DNA of 64,000 nt from Paramecium tetraurelia (lineage: Eukaryota > Ciliophora > Oligohymenophorea > Peniculida > Parameciidae). Under the pieces are notes generated by a model. That model saw only the letters and a program-made list of their open reading frames with translations. It was not told the DNA's origin and did not search any database. The DNA lies in NCBI RefSeq assembly GCF_000165425.1, contig NW_001799622.1, positions 62,001 through 126,000 on the forward strand. The letters are read 5' to 3'. The first letter of the stretch is position 1. The number at the start of each line of letters is the position of its first letter. The position numbers and the translations under genes were made by a program. Shown piece by piece: positions 23,867 to 35,440 of the stretch.

Positions 23867-25664
23867 ATGTCAATATCAGAGACCTATGTTTAGAAGATCC
23901 CCAACATCTTTGAAATCAACACCCTCCTGATGATAACTTTCATATTGTTATTTGTCTGGCGAATAATCACATTGAAGACTAAAGCATTATCGAATCCACT
24001 CAAGATCTTGGGTATAGCTACTTTGAAACTAATTCACTATGTTTCATCATTTTATAGTCTCATCATGTTTTCGTTTCTGATGTAACTATCTCTCATATAA
24101 TAAGTTCATACGTGGCAGATTAATTGGCCTTTAGGAATCTTAACAAAATTAAGTTGATTCAATTTTTCTTTGTTATTATCATATTCTGTTGGGGAACAGA
24201 TATAAATCTATTTTCACTTACCCTCGTAACTCTAATAGAAAAAATTACTAAAAAAGTCATTTAATCACAATAAATATAAAAAGAGGACGAGATCTCCACT
24301 ATTTTATCATATGTGTTAGCTTTGGTCATAATTCTCAACATATCTATCTATGAAGTATCATTATTGTAACACACTAGATGCTGCTTTCAGAAGAATTGGA
24401 GGCATTTAATATCATGGAATTCCCTCTATTCAATTTGTTAATGATAGGCTTATTCATGTTGGCCTTGTAAAAAATAACCTACAATATCACAACAGAGCAA
24501 CACAATAAATTTATAGGTGTCATAATGTGTCTCTTATTTTTGATTTACGAGTTGAAAGATAAATTACATGATCCCTTCAATCATTAAGTGATGTGGGTAA
24601 GTCTCTCAATATTAGCTGCCTTAAATATCTTTGAGAATACTGAAGAAGAATTGCAATTGATCTAAAGTAATAATAATAGAGTGTTTGGAGAAGATGAAAT
24701 TTCATTCTAAGCATTCATAAATCATTTAAAAAATAATTCAGACTCAAAGAAATTGATGATTCAACTCTCCCTCAACTTTTCATTTATGTTTGTTGAATTA
24801 ATCTATGGTTGGATAAGTAACAGTTTGGGATTGATCACAGATTCACTACATATGCTCATTGATTCAAGTGCATTGGCCATAGCATTGTTTGCCAGTTTCA
24901 TGGCCAAAAGAAAAGCGAATTCAACCTATACATTTGGTTTTGAGAGAGTAGAAATATTATCAGGCTATGCTAATGGTGTGTTCCTACTGTTTGCAGTCGT
25001 TGAAATAATCTCAGAATCCTTTGAGAGAGTCATCACTCCTTAGGAAGTGCTGCCTGAAAAAATGTTGATTGTTTCATTCTTAGGATTACTGGTTAATGTG
25101 ATTGGGTTATTCTTCTTTCATAATCATGGACACATTCATTCAGAAGAAGTGGATGAATAATTGGAAGAAAAACACCATCATCATTGTTCTCATCACCATG
25201 ACCATAATCATAATTTGTCTGGAGTATATTTGCATATTCTAGCTGATGCTTTGGGAAGTGTTGCTTGTATCATTTCTGCTTTGCTCATATATTACTATCA
25301 GTTCCATATGGCTGACCCCATAGCCTCCATCATCATCTCTTTACTCATTCTTACAACTACAATTACATTACTGAAAGACACTAGCAAAATATTATTAATG
25401 CATGTACCATATTCAGGAAAGAAGGTTTTAGCTGCTATTTCTCACGATGTAATTATTATTATTATCAATTTACAGTTCAATCATAGAGGGTTTGAACCTC
25501 AAGAAATGAAATTGTGGTAATATAAGGAGAAGAAATTGATATTTACTGCGAGATTCTAAATCAAATAATCAGATGAAGATTAAATTAAATCTGAAATAGA
25601 TGGCATTGTTTCCAAACATAAAGATGTGATAATTAATGCAATTGATTTTGATTATGTTGACTGA
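23867..25664 (+). CDS. CDF-family zinc transporter, Msc2/ZnT5-like
   Basis: 574 aa from ATG 23867 (in-frame ATG 23825 also possible) to TGA 25662-25664. Introns: 24112-24134 (GTG...TAG), 24355-24377, 25449-25475 (27 nt, CAG, multiple of three). The first half has several extra membrane spans (ILLFVWRIIT, IQFFFVIIIFCWG, LMIGLFMLALQ), as in ZnT5/Msc2. The second half is the cation-diffusion-facilitator core: LSLNFSFMFVELIYGWISNS, SLGLITDSLHMLIDSSAL with the HxxxD metal site, a His-rich loop (EKHHHHCSHHHDHNHN) and LHILADALGSVACIISALL with the second HxxxD. Such carriers load zinc into the secretory pathway. C-terminal cytosolic domain present. Confidence 0.9.
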
Positions 25665-25705
25665 ATTAATTTTGTGTTAATTTACAATTCATATAATATA
25701 TTTAA

Positions 25706-26489
25706 ATGGAAGACTAATTTTCTGAAGATTATCATCTTTCTCTTCACTAGGTTCAATTATCTCTAATCCATCTCTTTTTTTCTTAGAATCGAACCATTAC
25801 TCACTTACCAACAGTCAAAAGAATTAAATAATTCATAAAAAGGAACAAACTGATATTATAAGTCAAAGATAGACTAATAATAATAGGTTATATTTATCCA
25901 AAAATGAAAAAACCAATCTCATCAATTTTTTCAAAGAACAACTTATTTAGGGGAATTAAATGAAAAGATAAAAATAAATTTTTTGTGATCCAATCAAAAT
26001 TAGGCTCCCAACTTTCAGTCCTACCAGCAAATTTATCTTAATTTGGCAAGTTTTTAGAATTATTTAAATTATGTTTTAATTGTAGTGGGTTCCTTTCAAA
26101 ATTTCATTTAATCCTTAGAGTTCTACTGATACAGCATTTAGTTTTGGATTATTCATAAAATTATCATTATCTTGTTTGTTGTTGAAGAATTTTTTAAATT
26201 TATTATTTTATCCTATAAGAAATTTACTATTGGTATTGAAATGTCTGCTTTTGAATTCTATCAACAAAGAAGTTGTTTTAGAATACTCTTAGAATACAGT
26301 GACTAGTTCTTTAAATAGAAATTTATGTATCAAAATATCATCACATTCTATCTGCTATATTCTTATTAATTTACAACTATCATAGGAAAATGTATCTAGA
26401 AATTATACCATTATCAATTCACATGTAAGAAAGGAATAGTATACCCTTTGGTAACTTTATTGCTCTATTAAGTTTTCTACACTTTTTGA
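25706..26489 (+). pseudogene. Truncated K+ channel-like fragment
   Basis: From ATG 25706 (MEDQFSEDYHLSLHQVQLSL). The S1 segment of the CNG-type channel family is readable (TFSPTSKFILIWQVFRIIQI ... WVPFKISFN), then an S2-like stretch in another frame (IHKIIIILFVVEEFFKFIIL). At least one shift, around 26120-26140, has no suitable intron. The frame ends at TGA 26487-26489, well before any pore. The neighbouring cyclin gene's stop is 100 bp on, so nothing more can be present. Best read as a decayed partial duplicate of a channel such as the one at 1-761. Confidence 0.5.
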
Positions 26490-26590
26490 TAAGCTACATT
26501 AAATTCACCTTTAGAATGACTCAAAACATAATGAATAATTAATAAAAATGTAAGAATTTATTTTTAAGAAAAAATCACCAATTTAACTAT

Positions 26591-27616
26591 TCATTTGTTG
26601 ATTTTTTCAACCTTTATTCTTGAAACTTCATAAAATTTGGTAGTGTTAAATTTTCTTCTTACAGCTTACAATGTATTTAGGTCTGCTGTTTGTAATAACT
26701 AACATAATTCTTTAGCACAAGGTTTTAATGAAGCTTCGTTTTAGGTTCTATAGTTTGGAGATCTAATACTAAGATTGTATAATACCTTATTTTATTAACT
26801 AAAAAGATGGCTGCTTCTGTTATTAAGGATGGTTTATACACTATAAATTTGTATTCAACCAAAGCAAGTTCCAATATGTATTAAGCCAAAGCCTTATTTT
26901 TGGGATCTAATTCAGAGGAGAATTTTGATAAGAATTAGTAAGCCGTTGGATTACAAATATTGAAATTCAGGGCTTACAATATTAATCCTTCCATTTCTAA
27001 TACATCACTCTTAACATAAGCATTATCTGTAATGTACACAAAATCTTTTAATGCAGGTGGGTATATTTCCTCATATTTACATGCTATGAAGAGGGCTGCT
27101 ACCCCTACTAATTGCAAGCGTAATCTTGTCACTTATTCCTTTGCTAAATATCTATCTATTAAGGCAATAGTAAGATATAATGTTTCATCTCTTAACTTAA
27201 ATTTAGCATGCACATCAATTAGCCAATCTACAAGAATTGCTCTCATTTTGATATTTATGTTAGGCTACATCTCAGAAGTCATATATAAATCTATTTGATA
27301 TTTATTCTATGTAAATTAGTAATTATTAAATTACCTCTTCGATTAACAAATGTTGGATTATTTCATCTTAGTACAATGCTACTTTTTGAGGATTTTTAGT
27401 CTCTTTGGACTTTTCACTCTCGATTTCAATTTAAATTCTTTCCGATTCTCTTCTAAAGATTTTATTTTCCTTCTCATCCAAGCTGATTGCAAATACTCTG
27501 GGAATAATTGAAAAGGGTTTTTTTGTTTTTTCAACGATCACCCCTGATTCCATCGACTAATAGAGTGATGAATTAACAATTTCTTTTCCAAAACACCTTT
27601 GATTTTCGATGATCAT
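26591..27616 (-). CDS. B-type mitotic cyclin
   Basis: 324 aa, ATG 27616 to TGA 26591-26593, introns 27307-27334 and 26763-26785. The cyclin box is unmistakable: [79 protein letters not shown], followed by the second fold [20 protein letters not shown]. Cyclin B partners a Cdk to drive division. The N-terminal 110 residues are short for a cyclin B and show no clear RxxL destruction box, so turnover may depend on another degron. Confidence 0.93.
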
Positions 27617-27855
27617 TCTGTTAATGTTAAATAAAATTATTATTATCGTTAAAACTTAATATTATATAATTAAGAACATATTAATTAATTAATTCTGAAA
27701 TTTGATATCAATATTTTCATATTTATCAAATTTCTTATTTTTCTTGTCACATACGGCTAAAAGTCTCAACACAAAATTAAAATTACGTTCACTTTTAAGT
27801 TTAAAAATTTTAGATTTGATTGAAAAATTAATCAATATATGATATTTTATTAAAT

Positions 27856-30000
27856 ATGGATGGATTTAAAGGAATCTATGAATACTAAATTTTACAGTAG
27901 TTTTATTTATCACTCGATTGGAGCAATACTAAATAATTCTCCTCTTTTGGAAATGTATCACCTAAAAATTGCAGATAACGATAATTATGACCAAAATTAG
28001 TTTTACCTAAAATAAGACTCCTTAAATGTAGGCAAACATATGCTAAAGTCTTCATCAGTATATTCAATCTACATCTTAATAATATTTACTTTACATATTC
28101 ATAATCATTCATTTTGTTTATGGTTTATGGCCAAATTATATTCTTGATAAATATTTATATAGATTATTGCACATTTAATATAACCCTATTTTCGTCGATT
28201 AATGCATTTTTTTTTTTTATAAATCCAAAATACATATTTTTATTTACACTGAACCACTTAGAAGATAATTAATAGTGAAAGATCAGTTTAGTAAATATAA
28301 AATAGTAAAGAATGAATTTATAAGAGGATGCAAGATTTACAAAGAGATAATAAGGAAGAAGTAATTAAAATAATAAGTATTTTATTCTAGTAAGATTAGA
28401 GGAGCTATTTTTAAAGTATAAATAATTTGAAGAGTGAATTGATAAGATATTAAGAGTAGAAGGTACATTAAAATTGGATAAGACTTTACATTCTATCAAA
28501 TATAACCTAACTTTTAAGGAAATTAATTTATACCTATTAAATTAGCTTGCCTCTTAATTGTTTAGATAAGATTTTGGAATATCAAATATGTTTAGTGAAT
28601 ATATTGTATCTCTTATTTTAAATTACTTAGCTTACGCAATTTTAGGAGATCTAAGCTAATTTTATGAATTATCTGTAAAATTAGGGATCAGGATTTCAAA
28701 CTCATTTTTCATATTGTTTCTCATTTTACAGGCACTCCTTGAGATAACAAATTTGTTGTATCTAATTAATTTTAAATATAGAGACAGTACACTGTAAAAT
28801 TTATTGAGCTATTTAAAGGTTTTATTTAGAGTTTATGCAATTATACATACAAAGAAAAGGTTGCAATCTTAAAAAAGATCAACACAACTATAAACTAATT
28901 CTATTATGTCACGAATAATGAATATAAACTAATAATACTCATTATATAGATGGAGATTTAGGATAATTCATCATAATCAACATATAAGATCATTCAAGAA
29001 AAAAATTATCAACAAGAAAGAGTATCAGTAGAATTGGTCTTGAGAATGCATTATAGATATAGAGCCATCAATAAATTCAAGCAGCTTTCATTCTTATATA
29101 GTGTGAAAGTAATGCTTTTTGTATTTATTTAGAAAATTGCTGCTAAAATAATTGCAAATCTTCTATTAATAGCATTGTTTGGCATTGTTTGAGTTGTTAC
29201 AATTTATTATACGATAAATAATGTAGAGATGTTTAATTGGAATTAATTTATGTTCAATAGTTAAAATGCTTAGGTATTAACTGCCATAAAAGAAATATTT
29301 ACTATAAAATGTAGAGAATATAATTTTAATAATACAAATGCCTTTATCAATCTTTAAACTTATTGTAATTAAATCTCCTTAGAAAATCCAGTATTTTATG
29401 AATCGAACATTGATGAAATATTGTATTTATTCGATAATAATATTAGCAATGGGGATAGGATTTATGTAACTTATTCTCTTAAAGTGAAATCAGTCTTGAA
29501 TAATGATCTTCTCATGAATGGAACATTGACTAGAGGGATTAGATAATATGATTTCTTGCTTTCTTAGTTGGCTTAAAATTGTTGAATCATAATGAAGAAA
29601 AGATACGATAACATTACATTACATACTCAATCATATATGAATTTTTTAAAGTATTTGTGATGGAATTTAGCTATATTATTCCTTTTTGATCATAACTTAC
29701 TCGCAAAGGACATGTGGTTTAAGTCTCAATAGATACTCTATAACAACATGATTAAGTCAGTATTATATTATTGTAATTATAATAGATTAAACAGAATAAC
29801 TATTATTATTGGGATATGATTTTATTTTATAATAGTTAACGAATTAAGTTATGTTTTGTTTATAAAGAAGGAGTATAAATTTATAAAATTTTGTATAAAT
29901 CATTCATGCCAAATGTCTCTATTAACCAATAAAAAGATTGAGATTAGAGTTAATCAAGGCAAGATTTATTAGAAAAAGATTTCGTTTCCAAATATGAAAT
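27856..30000 (+). pseudogene. Decayed multi-pass membrane protein gene (ciliate PAS/tmcB-like type)
   Basis: Long runs of coding-like sequence appear in all three plus-strand frames, interrupted by TGA codons. Readable pieces include YSIYILIIFTLHIHNH, KIYKEIIRKKQLKQQVFYSS, SNSFFILFLILQALLEITNL, MHYRYRAINKFKQLSFLYSV, KIIANLLLIALFGIV followed directly by an in-frame TGA (29189-29191) and VVTIYYTINNVEMFNWNQ, NGDRIYVTYSLKVKSVLNND. At least one plausible intron persists (about 28417-28447). The mixture of hydrophobic spans and soluble segments resembles the large ciliate membrane proteins often labelled tmcB- or PAS-like; that label is inference. Clearly non-functional as it stands. The 3' limit is approximate. 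Confidence 0.6.
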
Positions 30001-30226
30001 TAATATAATCTTAATTGTTAGCATAAATTAATAAATAAAATAATGATAACTTACATTGTATGCATATTTGGTAATTGTGGATAAAGTTTATTTTTGATTG
30101 AAAAATATGATTCAATCAAATAATTTATTTGAATATTTATGAAATAAGTTTCCTATCAATTAATATTGATTTTATCAAATAGTAAACAATATTAATTATT
30201 TTCATAAATATAAATTTTTATTAAAA

Positions 30227-30753
30227 ATGAGTGAAAGCCAAGAATCATCGGAATTTCAGTCAGGCTCATCGAAACTTGAAAATAAGTACAATTTTCATTA
30301 ATAAAAGGAGAAGTAACTAATTAGGTTTGACTAATGTTGAAAGTGGAGATGAATTAATAAAAAAGAAAACAAAATTAAATGATGAAAATGGACAAATTAA
30401 AATTTCAAGAAAGGTAAGTGACGAACTAATTAAAATATTTGAGAGATTGCCAAACGATTAAATCACAAAATTATTGGATGCTATCAAATTCAAAAATTCA
30501 CGTATCTCTCAATTTAATATAAATAGCTGATTTACCTGTTCGAGTTAATCTTGTTGATCTTATGCAAAAAGATGAAGATTTTGTTTTGGATAGTTAATCT
30601 GACTCACAAAAAGAAAAAAAAAGAAAAAAAAGAGAATCCAAAGAAAAAGAATGCAGATGTTGCAAGTAAGTAGTGAAACGACATCATTGTACACATACAG
30701 AATGCGAGAAGCCTTGCTAAATCTAAGAGAAAATGAAAAAAAACAAAACCTGA
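30227..30753 (+). CDS. Small protein with C-terminal Cys/His cluster, 159 aa
   Basis: ATG 30227 to TGA 30751-30753, introns 30286-30307 (ends AAG) and 30502-30526. The first third is Ser/Lys-rich, then a helix (DELIKIFERLPNDQITKLLD). A lysine-rich stretch precedes a cluster of metal-ligand type residues: ECRCCKQVVKRHHCTHTECE then KPCQ. Six cysteines and three histidines in about 25 residues suggest a zinc-binding knuckle. The KKRKKRE stretch could be a nuclear signal. No known domain fits the spacing. Confidence 0.7.
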
Positions 30754-30959
30754 ATATTGAATTAATTTCTATACTAAATTTCCTCTTTATATTTTTCATA
30801 TTTAATCACTAAAATACCTAATTGTGATAGAAATGGAAAAATACTAAACTATATCCAATAATAATTGAGTCGAAACACTAACCCAATTAAATTGATGTAT
30901 ATCTTGACAACTCATTGCTAAAATTTAAGCTCAATTTAGTATTCCTTAATATAAAAATA

Positions 30960-32399
30960 ATGATATTTTTATTAATTATAAAAATAACAACTGCATGGAA
31001 GTCAGAGAGTGTGAAAGAAAATATATAGACATGTTAGATCTTTCAGAATCCAAATTAACTAGAATGTGAATTAAGTGATTTAGTTGTATTCAGATTGGAC
31101 TCTTATTACGCAATTTGTTTAATTTCATCTGAGATTGGGATTTAAAGTTTGTTATATGAAAATTCGAGTGGAAATTAATATTTCATTTGCATACTTAAAG
31201 AATAGATTTTGATGTATAGTTTGCCTTATGCTTGTGGGAGTTCCTTTGTGTTGTTGTAACATTAGAACAAATTTTCAAATTATTCATTAACTAAGGACGA
31301 TTCATATATGTACATTTTTGGGGGGTTGGATGATTCTTAATTGGTGAATCAATTGTACAAATATAGCTTAGGAGATCTCATAAATAATCAAGTCACTTTT
31401 TCAGTTCTGCCTAATAATTTTATATAAAAATTGACTGTAAATTTAGAATTATGGGATGGGACTGCTGAGGAATTCTAATTTTCCTCTAACATACCACAGT
31501 TGTAAAAACTAAAGAATTTAGGATATGAATATAAAATTAGTTCAATTTTAGAAAATTCATAGTGCTCGTCTTCAAACATTCCAAAATGCTTATAACAAAG
31601 TGTTCTTGTCTATGTAGATGAATGCAATTGCATCAAATTATTTTATGGAAGAAATGCTAACAACGTCAATCAATACGAATCGTGGAATTACTATTTAGAT
31701 GAATAAGTTTGGTAAAAAACAACTATAGATTCAATGATAAAAACTGCAAGTTCTCCAATAGGACAATATTTACCAGAAATAAATATGGTAGGATTTTTTA
31801 CAGAGAATGCATATTTCTTTTATTATGATTCGTAATGGTATAACAATTATGATTAATTAACTTTTGGATCTACATTTAAATAGATGATAGTTTATGATAA
31901 AAAAACCTTCCTATTAAATACTTCGAGTATCCTATATAGTTAAAATGACCTATAAAATGCGAAGAGTTAATAATATGGGATTTACGTTTGTTAAGATAAT
32001 TATCGTGGGTATAACTGTTAGATTTAAGATTATCAGTGCCCAGGTAGCATATGTTTTAACGATTTATTGTTTGAGAGAATATGTGTGTTTTGTTAAGGAC
32101 ATGGTACTTGTTAATATGGGAATTGTAAATGTGATGATGGATATGGTGGAGATGATTGTAGCTAATATGAAAAATGTTTAAATGACTGTTCAAATTAAGG
32201 AACTTGCATTTAATATTATCCAACACCTCAATGTAGATGCAAATAGGAGGATAAAAGGGGAGGAGAAGATTGCTCAACAATATTCTGTCTAAATGATTGT
32301 TCCAATAATGGAGAATGTAAGGATGGAGTTTGTAATTGCATTACTGGAGTCAAAGGGGATGATTGCAGCATATTAAATCTAAAATTTATTGATGAATGA
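30960..32399 (+). CDS. Secreted protein with C-terminal EGF-like repeats
   Basis: Single exon of 479 aa, ATG 30960 to TGA 32397-32399. Signal peptide MIFLLIIKITTAWKSESVK. A large N-terminal region without recognised fold contains scattered cysteines. The last 130 residues hold EGF/tenascin-like units: CVFCQGHGTCQYGNCKCDDG YGGDDC (in two parts), CLNDCSNQGTCIQYYPTPQC, and CLNDCSNNGECKDGVCNCIT ending GVKGDDC. No membrane anchor follows, so it is probably secreted or held by the surface coat. These repeats usually mediate extracellular binding. Partner unknown. Confidence 0.8.
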
Positions 32400-32491
32400 T
32401 TCTGAAAATTAATAAATTTTGTTGCAACTTATTGAATATTTTAAGATGGGTTTATAACCATTATTATTGATAATTTAATTATAAAATCATA

Positions 32492-33784
32492 TCATTGGAT
32501 AAATTCTACATCTGAGAATTCAGAAGAATTGTCCAATTTGTTGCTAACTTATTGCTCTGAAATTTAATACTAAAGTAGAAATTTAGGGCATTAAGTTTAA
32601 ACTAATTTTATAGGGATTGGTTTGCGTTTCTATTAATTAATATTTAATTATTTAATGCTAGGATTTTTTATTGATGGAATGTAATCTTAGATTAAATTTT
32701 TGAGTATATCGTATTGACTAAACTCAAATTTATCATAATAAGACTGCAACAAGTCAATTATATCAAAAAATGAGTACAGTTTGTCCTAGATATCCAATTT
32801 GAAGTAATATTTGAGATAATAAATATTAATCTACATCTGACTAAGTGATGATTCCTTCAGATCTATTAAATTGGAGGATCTTTTTTATGTAAATATTTGA
32901 TATTCCAGAAATTAAGGATAACCATGATTGTCAATATAAATTACGTATGGTAATACTACATTAAACAGATTTCCCAAATAGTAGATTAATTTATATACTT
33001 TAATTATTGAAGTTATAAAATTTTCATAGTATTGGGCATTATCATGAAAGTATTCTTTCCATTAGACTGTACTTTTTTTTAGAGATAAGCATATCTCACC
33101 TTTTTTTGTGTTAATTTTTGATGTTGACAATCTCAACTACTCGAAATCTATGGTTAAAAAACTAGTGCTTAATAGTAGATCGTCCCGTGTTGATGTGAGT
33201 TCATAAATAGTGTCATAAACAATTTCTTAAATTTCTTCATTGATTTTATACTAATTGTAAATCATGTGATTATCAAAAAGAAATGGCAATTAAGCAAAAA
33301 TTATGTACTATCTATATTTTAACTATTTCTGCTTATCTTAAATCTAATTTCTCTTTTTTATCAGACTCTGCTTCTAGCTGTAATATTTCTCTTAAATGGA
33401 TTTGGAAAATGATTATAATTTATCAATTAATTTCTTATGATCATCCAATTCTTCTTATTGTTTAGCCAAGGTACGCTTCCTAATATAAATGGTATGCTGC
33501 AATTTTTAATATTTTTCATTTTATAGACTGACCTTAAGAGCATTTAAACTCTCTTCCACGCCAGCATCCCACTTTTATTTGTTTACTATAAAGTACTCTT
33601 CAAATTGGGTCTATAATTATTCTTTCTTTTTTAATAATTCAATCTTTCTCTATTAAATATCGGTTATGCTTTTTTCAAAACTGTTAGTATGACAATCTTT
33701 GCAACGAATGATTGGTCCTTTCCCATCGGGAGTACTAAGAATTCTTTTGCAATCTGGTTGTTAACATATTTTCGACTATCGCAT
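32492..33784 (-). CDS. Coiled-coil protein with N-terminal zinc site, Atg14/UVRAG-like architecture
   Basis: 430 aa, single frame from ATG 33784 to TGA 32492-32494. The N-terminus has CQQPDCKRILSTPDGKGPII followed by RCKDC, a possible four-cysteine zinc site as in Barkor/Atg14. Next comes a long coiled coil (residues 35-165, e.g. RKIELLKKKEQLQTQFEEYF, AKQQEELDDHKKLIDKLQSF). The C-terminal half is a globular region (NAQYYENFITSIIKVYKLIY, FNVVLPYVIYIDNHGYPQFL), similar in layout to the BATS/UVRAG half of Vps34 cofactors. The call rests on architecture, not strong motif identity. A partner VPS34 gene lies at 8444. Confidence 0.55.
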
Positions 33785-34023
33785 AGAAATTTATATATTA
33801 ATTATAAATAAAGGGTTTTTGGGAGTGTTAAATTTCTTGATCTGAACCCTTAAGTTATTCATAGAATTAAAAAGTGCATTAGATTCATATTTCAAGTCTA
33901 TAATAATAATATAATTGCAATGAGAAAATTAATTAAAATGAGAAGAAATAATTTGAATTAATGAAAAAAAAATATTTATATATGCAAAGCTTATTTAGCT
34001 AATTATTTATGTGAACAAATACA

Positions 34024-34680
34024 TCAGATGTATTCATCTTTCAATTAAGTCACGAAGAAAAAGTTATCGAGGGAATCAAACTCAAGTTACTTTTCAACAG
34101 CCTCATTGGATGTGCTTAGAAATTTACCTAAGATAAGGGGGTGGTCTTATGTCACATTCCATTTTAATCCTTTTGTATTGATTCTGGCTTATGTTCCTTA
34201 TGGAAATAAGCTAATTCCTTTTTCTTGCTCAATTTCAGAGAATTTAAAAGTATGAAAACCTTCCTTAAAATATCGAACAATTGAGTAATCACTTATTATT
34301 TCACCAGTGAAGTTAAACTTAACCAAAGTGTGCAAGGAATTTATTGTTTAATCAAATCTCTCTTATAAACCGCCTATGATAATGATATGATGAAATCCAT
34401 CTAATTATTATAGATAGGTAATTGCTTTTTCAAAATCTGATGTATCTTAATCATCGACTTTAATAATAGAGCAGTTGTGAGATTCATAATATTGTTGGAT
34501 TTCTGGTTTAAGACTGTCAAGGTCACCAATAATGCATTTAGGAATAATTTCCTTTTTATATTCATAAAGTTTGTTAGCACCACCATCTGCACAAATAAGG
34601 AAGACATTTTGGTTGTAATAAAAATCGAAGACCTTAAGATTGATTTTAGTATTAAGAATCACAATTGCAATATTTTACAT
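34024..34680 (-). CDS. TPK1: Thiamine pyrophosphokinase
   Basis: 218 aa without introns, ATG 34680 to TGA 34024-34026. Family signatures: LICADGGANKLYEYKKE, KCIIGDLDSLKPE and KVDDQDTSDFEKAITYL with the paired aspartates for Mg-ATP, then IIIIGGLQERFDQTINSLHT. The C-terminal thiamine-binding half is present: GISLFPQGTQARINTKGLKW and LILGKFLSTSNEA. The enzyme transfers diphosphate from ATP to thiamine to give ThDP in the cytosol. Length matches eukaryotic TPK (about 220-250). Convincing and intact. Confidence 0.93.
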
Positions 34681-34939
34681 AAATAATTTTAATGTGGTTA
34701 ATAATTATGATCAGTTTTGTGAATATTAAAAAAGAGGTCTTTTTAGTGTAGGAATTAAAAATAGGTGATCAGAGTGGCGAATGTATTTCAATCAAGATTT
34801 TTCTGTAATATAAATTCAATCATCATTAAAAAGACATGTAAATTTATAAATATATATATATTTGAATGTTAATTTAATATTTAATGGGATGAGTACATTA
34901 ATCACATATTAAAATCTTTTTATTTAAAATAAAAAAGTA

Positions 34940-35408
34940 ATGGTCAGCAGATTGAGGAAATGCCGTAAAATGAGAGGACATGTGTGCCACGGATATGGTA
35001 GAGTTGGTAAACACAGAAAACATCCAAGTGGTAGAGGTGTTTCAGGAGGTTTAACACATCATCGCATCAATTTCAACAAATACCATCCAGGATATTTCCA
35101 AAAAGTACTCATCATTCTCTATACTTTAGACTGGAATGAGACATTTCCATTTAAAGAAGAATACACTTCATAAACCAGTCGTAAATATTGACAAATTGTG
35201 GTCACTAGTCACTGATGATACCAGAAAAAAATATGCTAGTTCAAAAGATAAAGCTGCAGTGATTGACGTTACAAAGGCTGGCTATTTCAAAGTCCTTGGA
35301 AAGGGTAGACTCCCAAATTAACCTGTCGTTGTCAAAGCCAAATTCTTTAGCAAAACCGCAGAAAGAAGAATCAAAGCCGTTGGTGGTGCATGCATACTCG
35401 TAGCCTGA
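34940..35408 (+). CDS. RPL27A: Ribosomal protein L27a / uL15 (large subunit)
   Basis: 147 aa, ATG 34940 to TGA 35406-35408, one intron 35105-35129. Begins [20 protein letters not shown], then [20 protein letters not shown] and [20 protein letters not shown], all diagnostic for eukaryotic L27a. Ends with [21 protein letters not shown]. Length equals the usual 148 or so. Its stop is only 32 bp from that of the convergent glycerol kinase gene. Codon choice is more biased than the neighbours, as expected for strong expression. Confidence 0.97.
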
Positions 35409-35440
35409 TACATTACATTAAAATATCAAATAGACAATAT

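Noticed and set aside
29189-29191. TGA as selenocysteine or tryptophan codon in the membrane protein relic
   Set aside because: Other frameshifts and stops in the same stretch show decay, so a recoding event is not needed.
33283-33465. Plus-strand frame of 60 codons
   Set aside because: It lies wholly inside the coiled coil gene on the minus strand and reads as its shadow; no independent support.
34477-34686. Plus-strand frame of 69 codons
   Set aside because: Antisense of thiamine pyrophosphokinase, whose motifs are clear on the minus strand.
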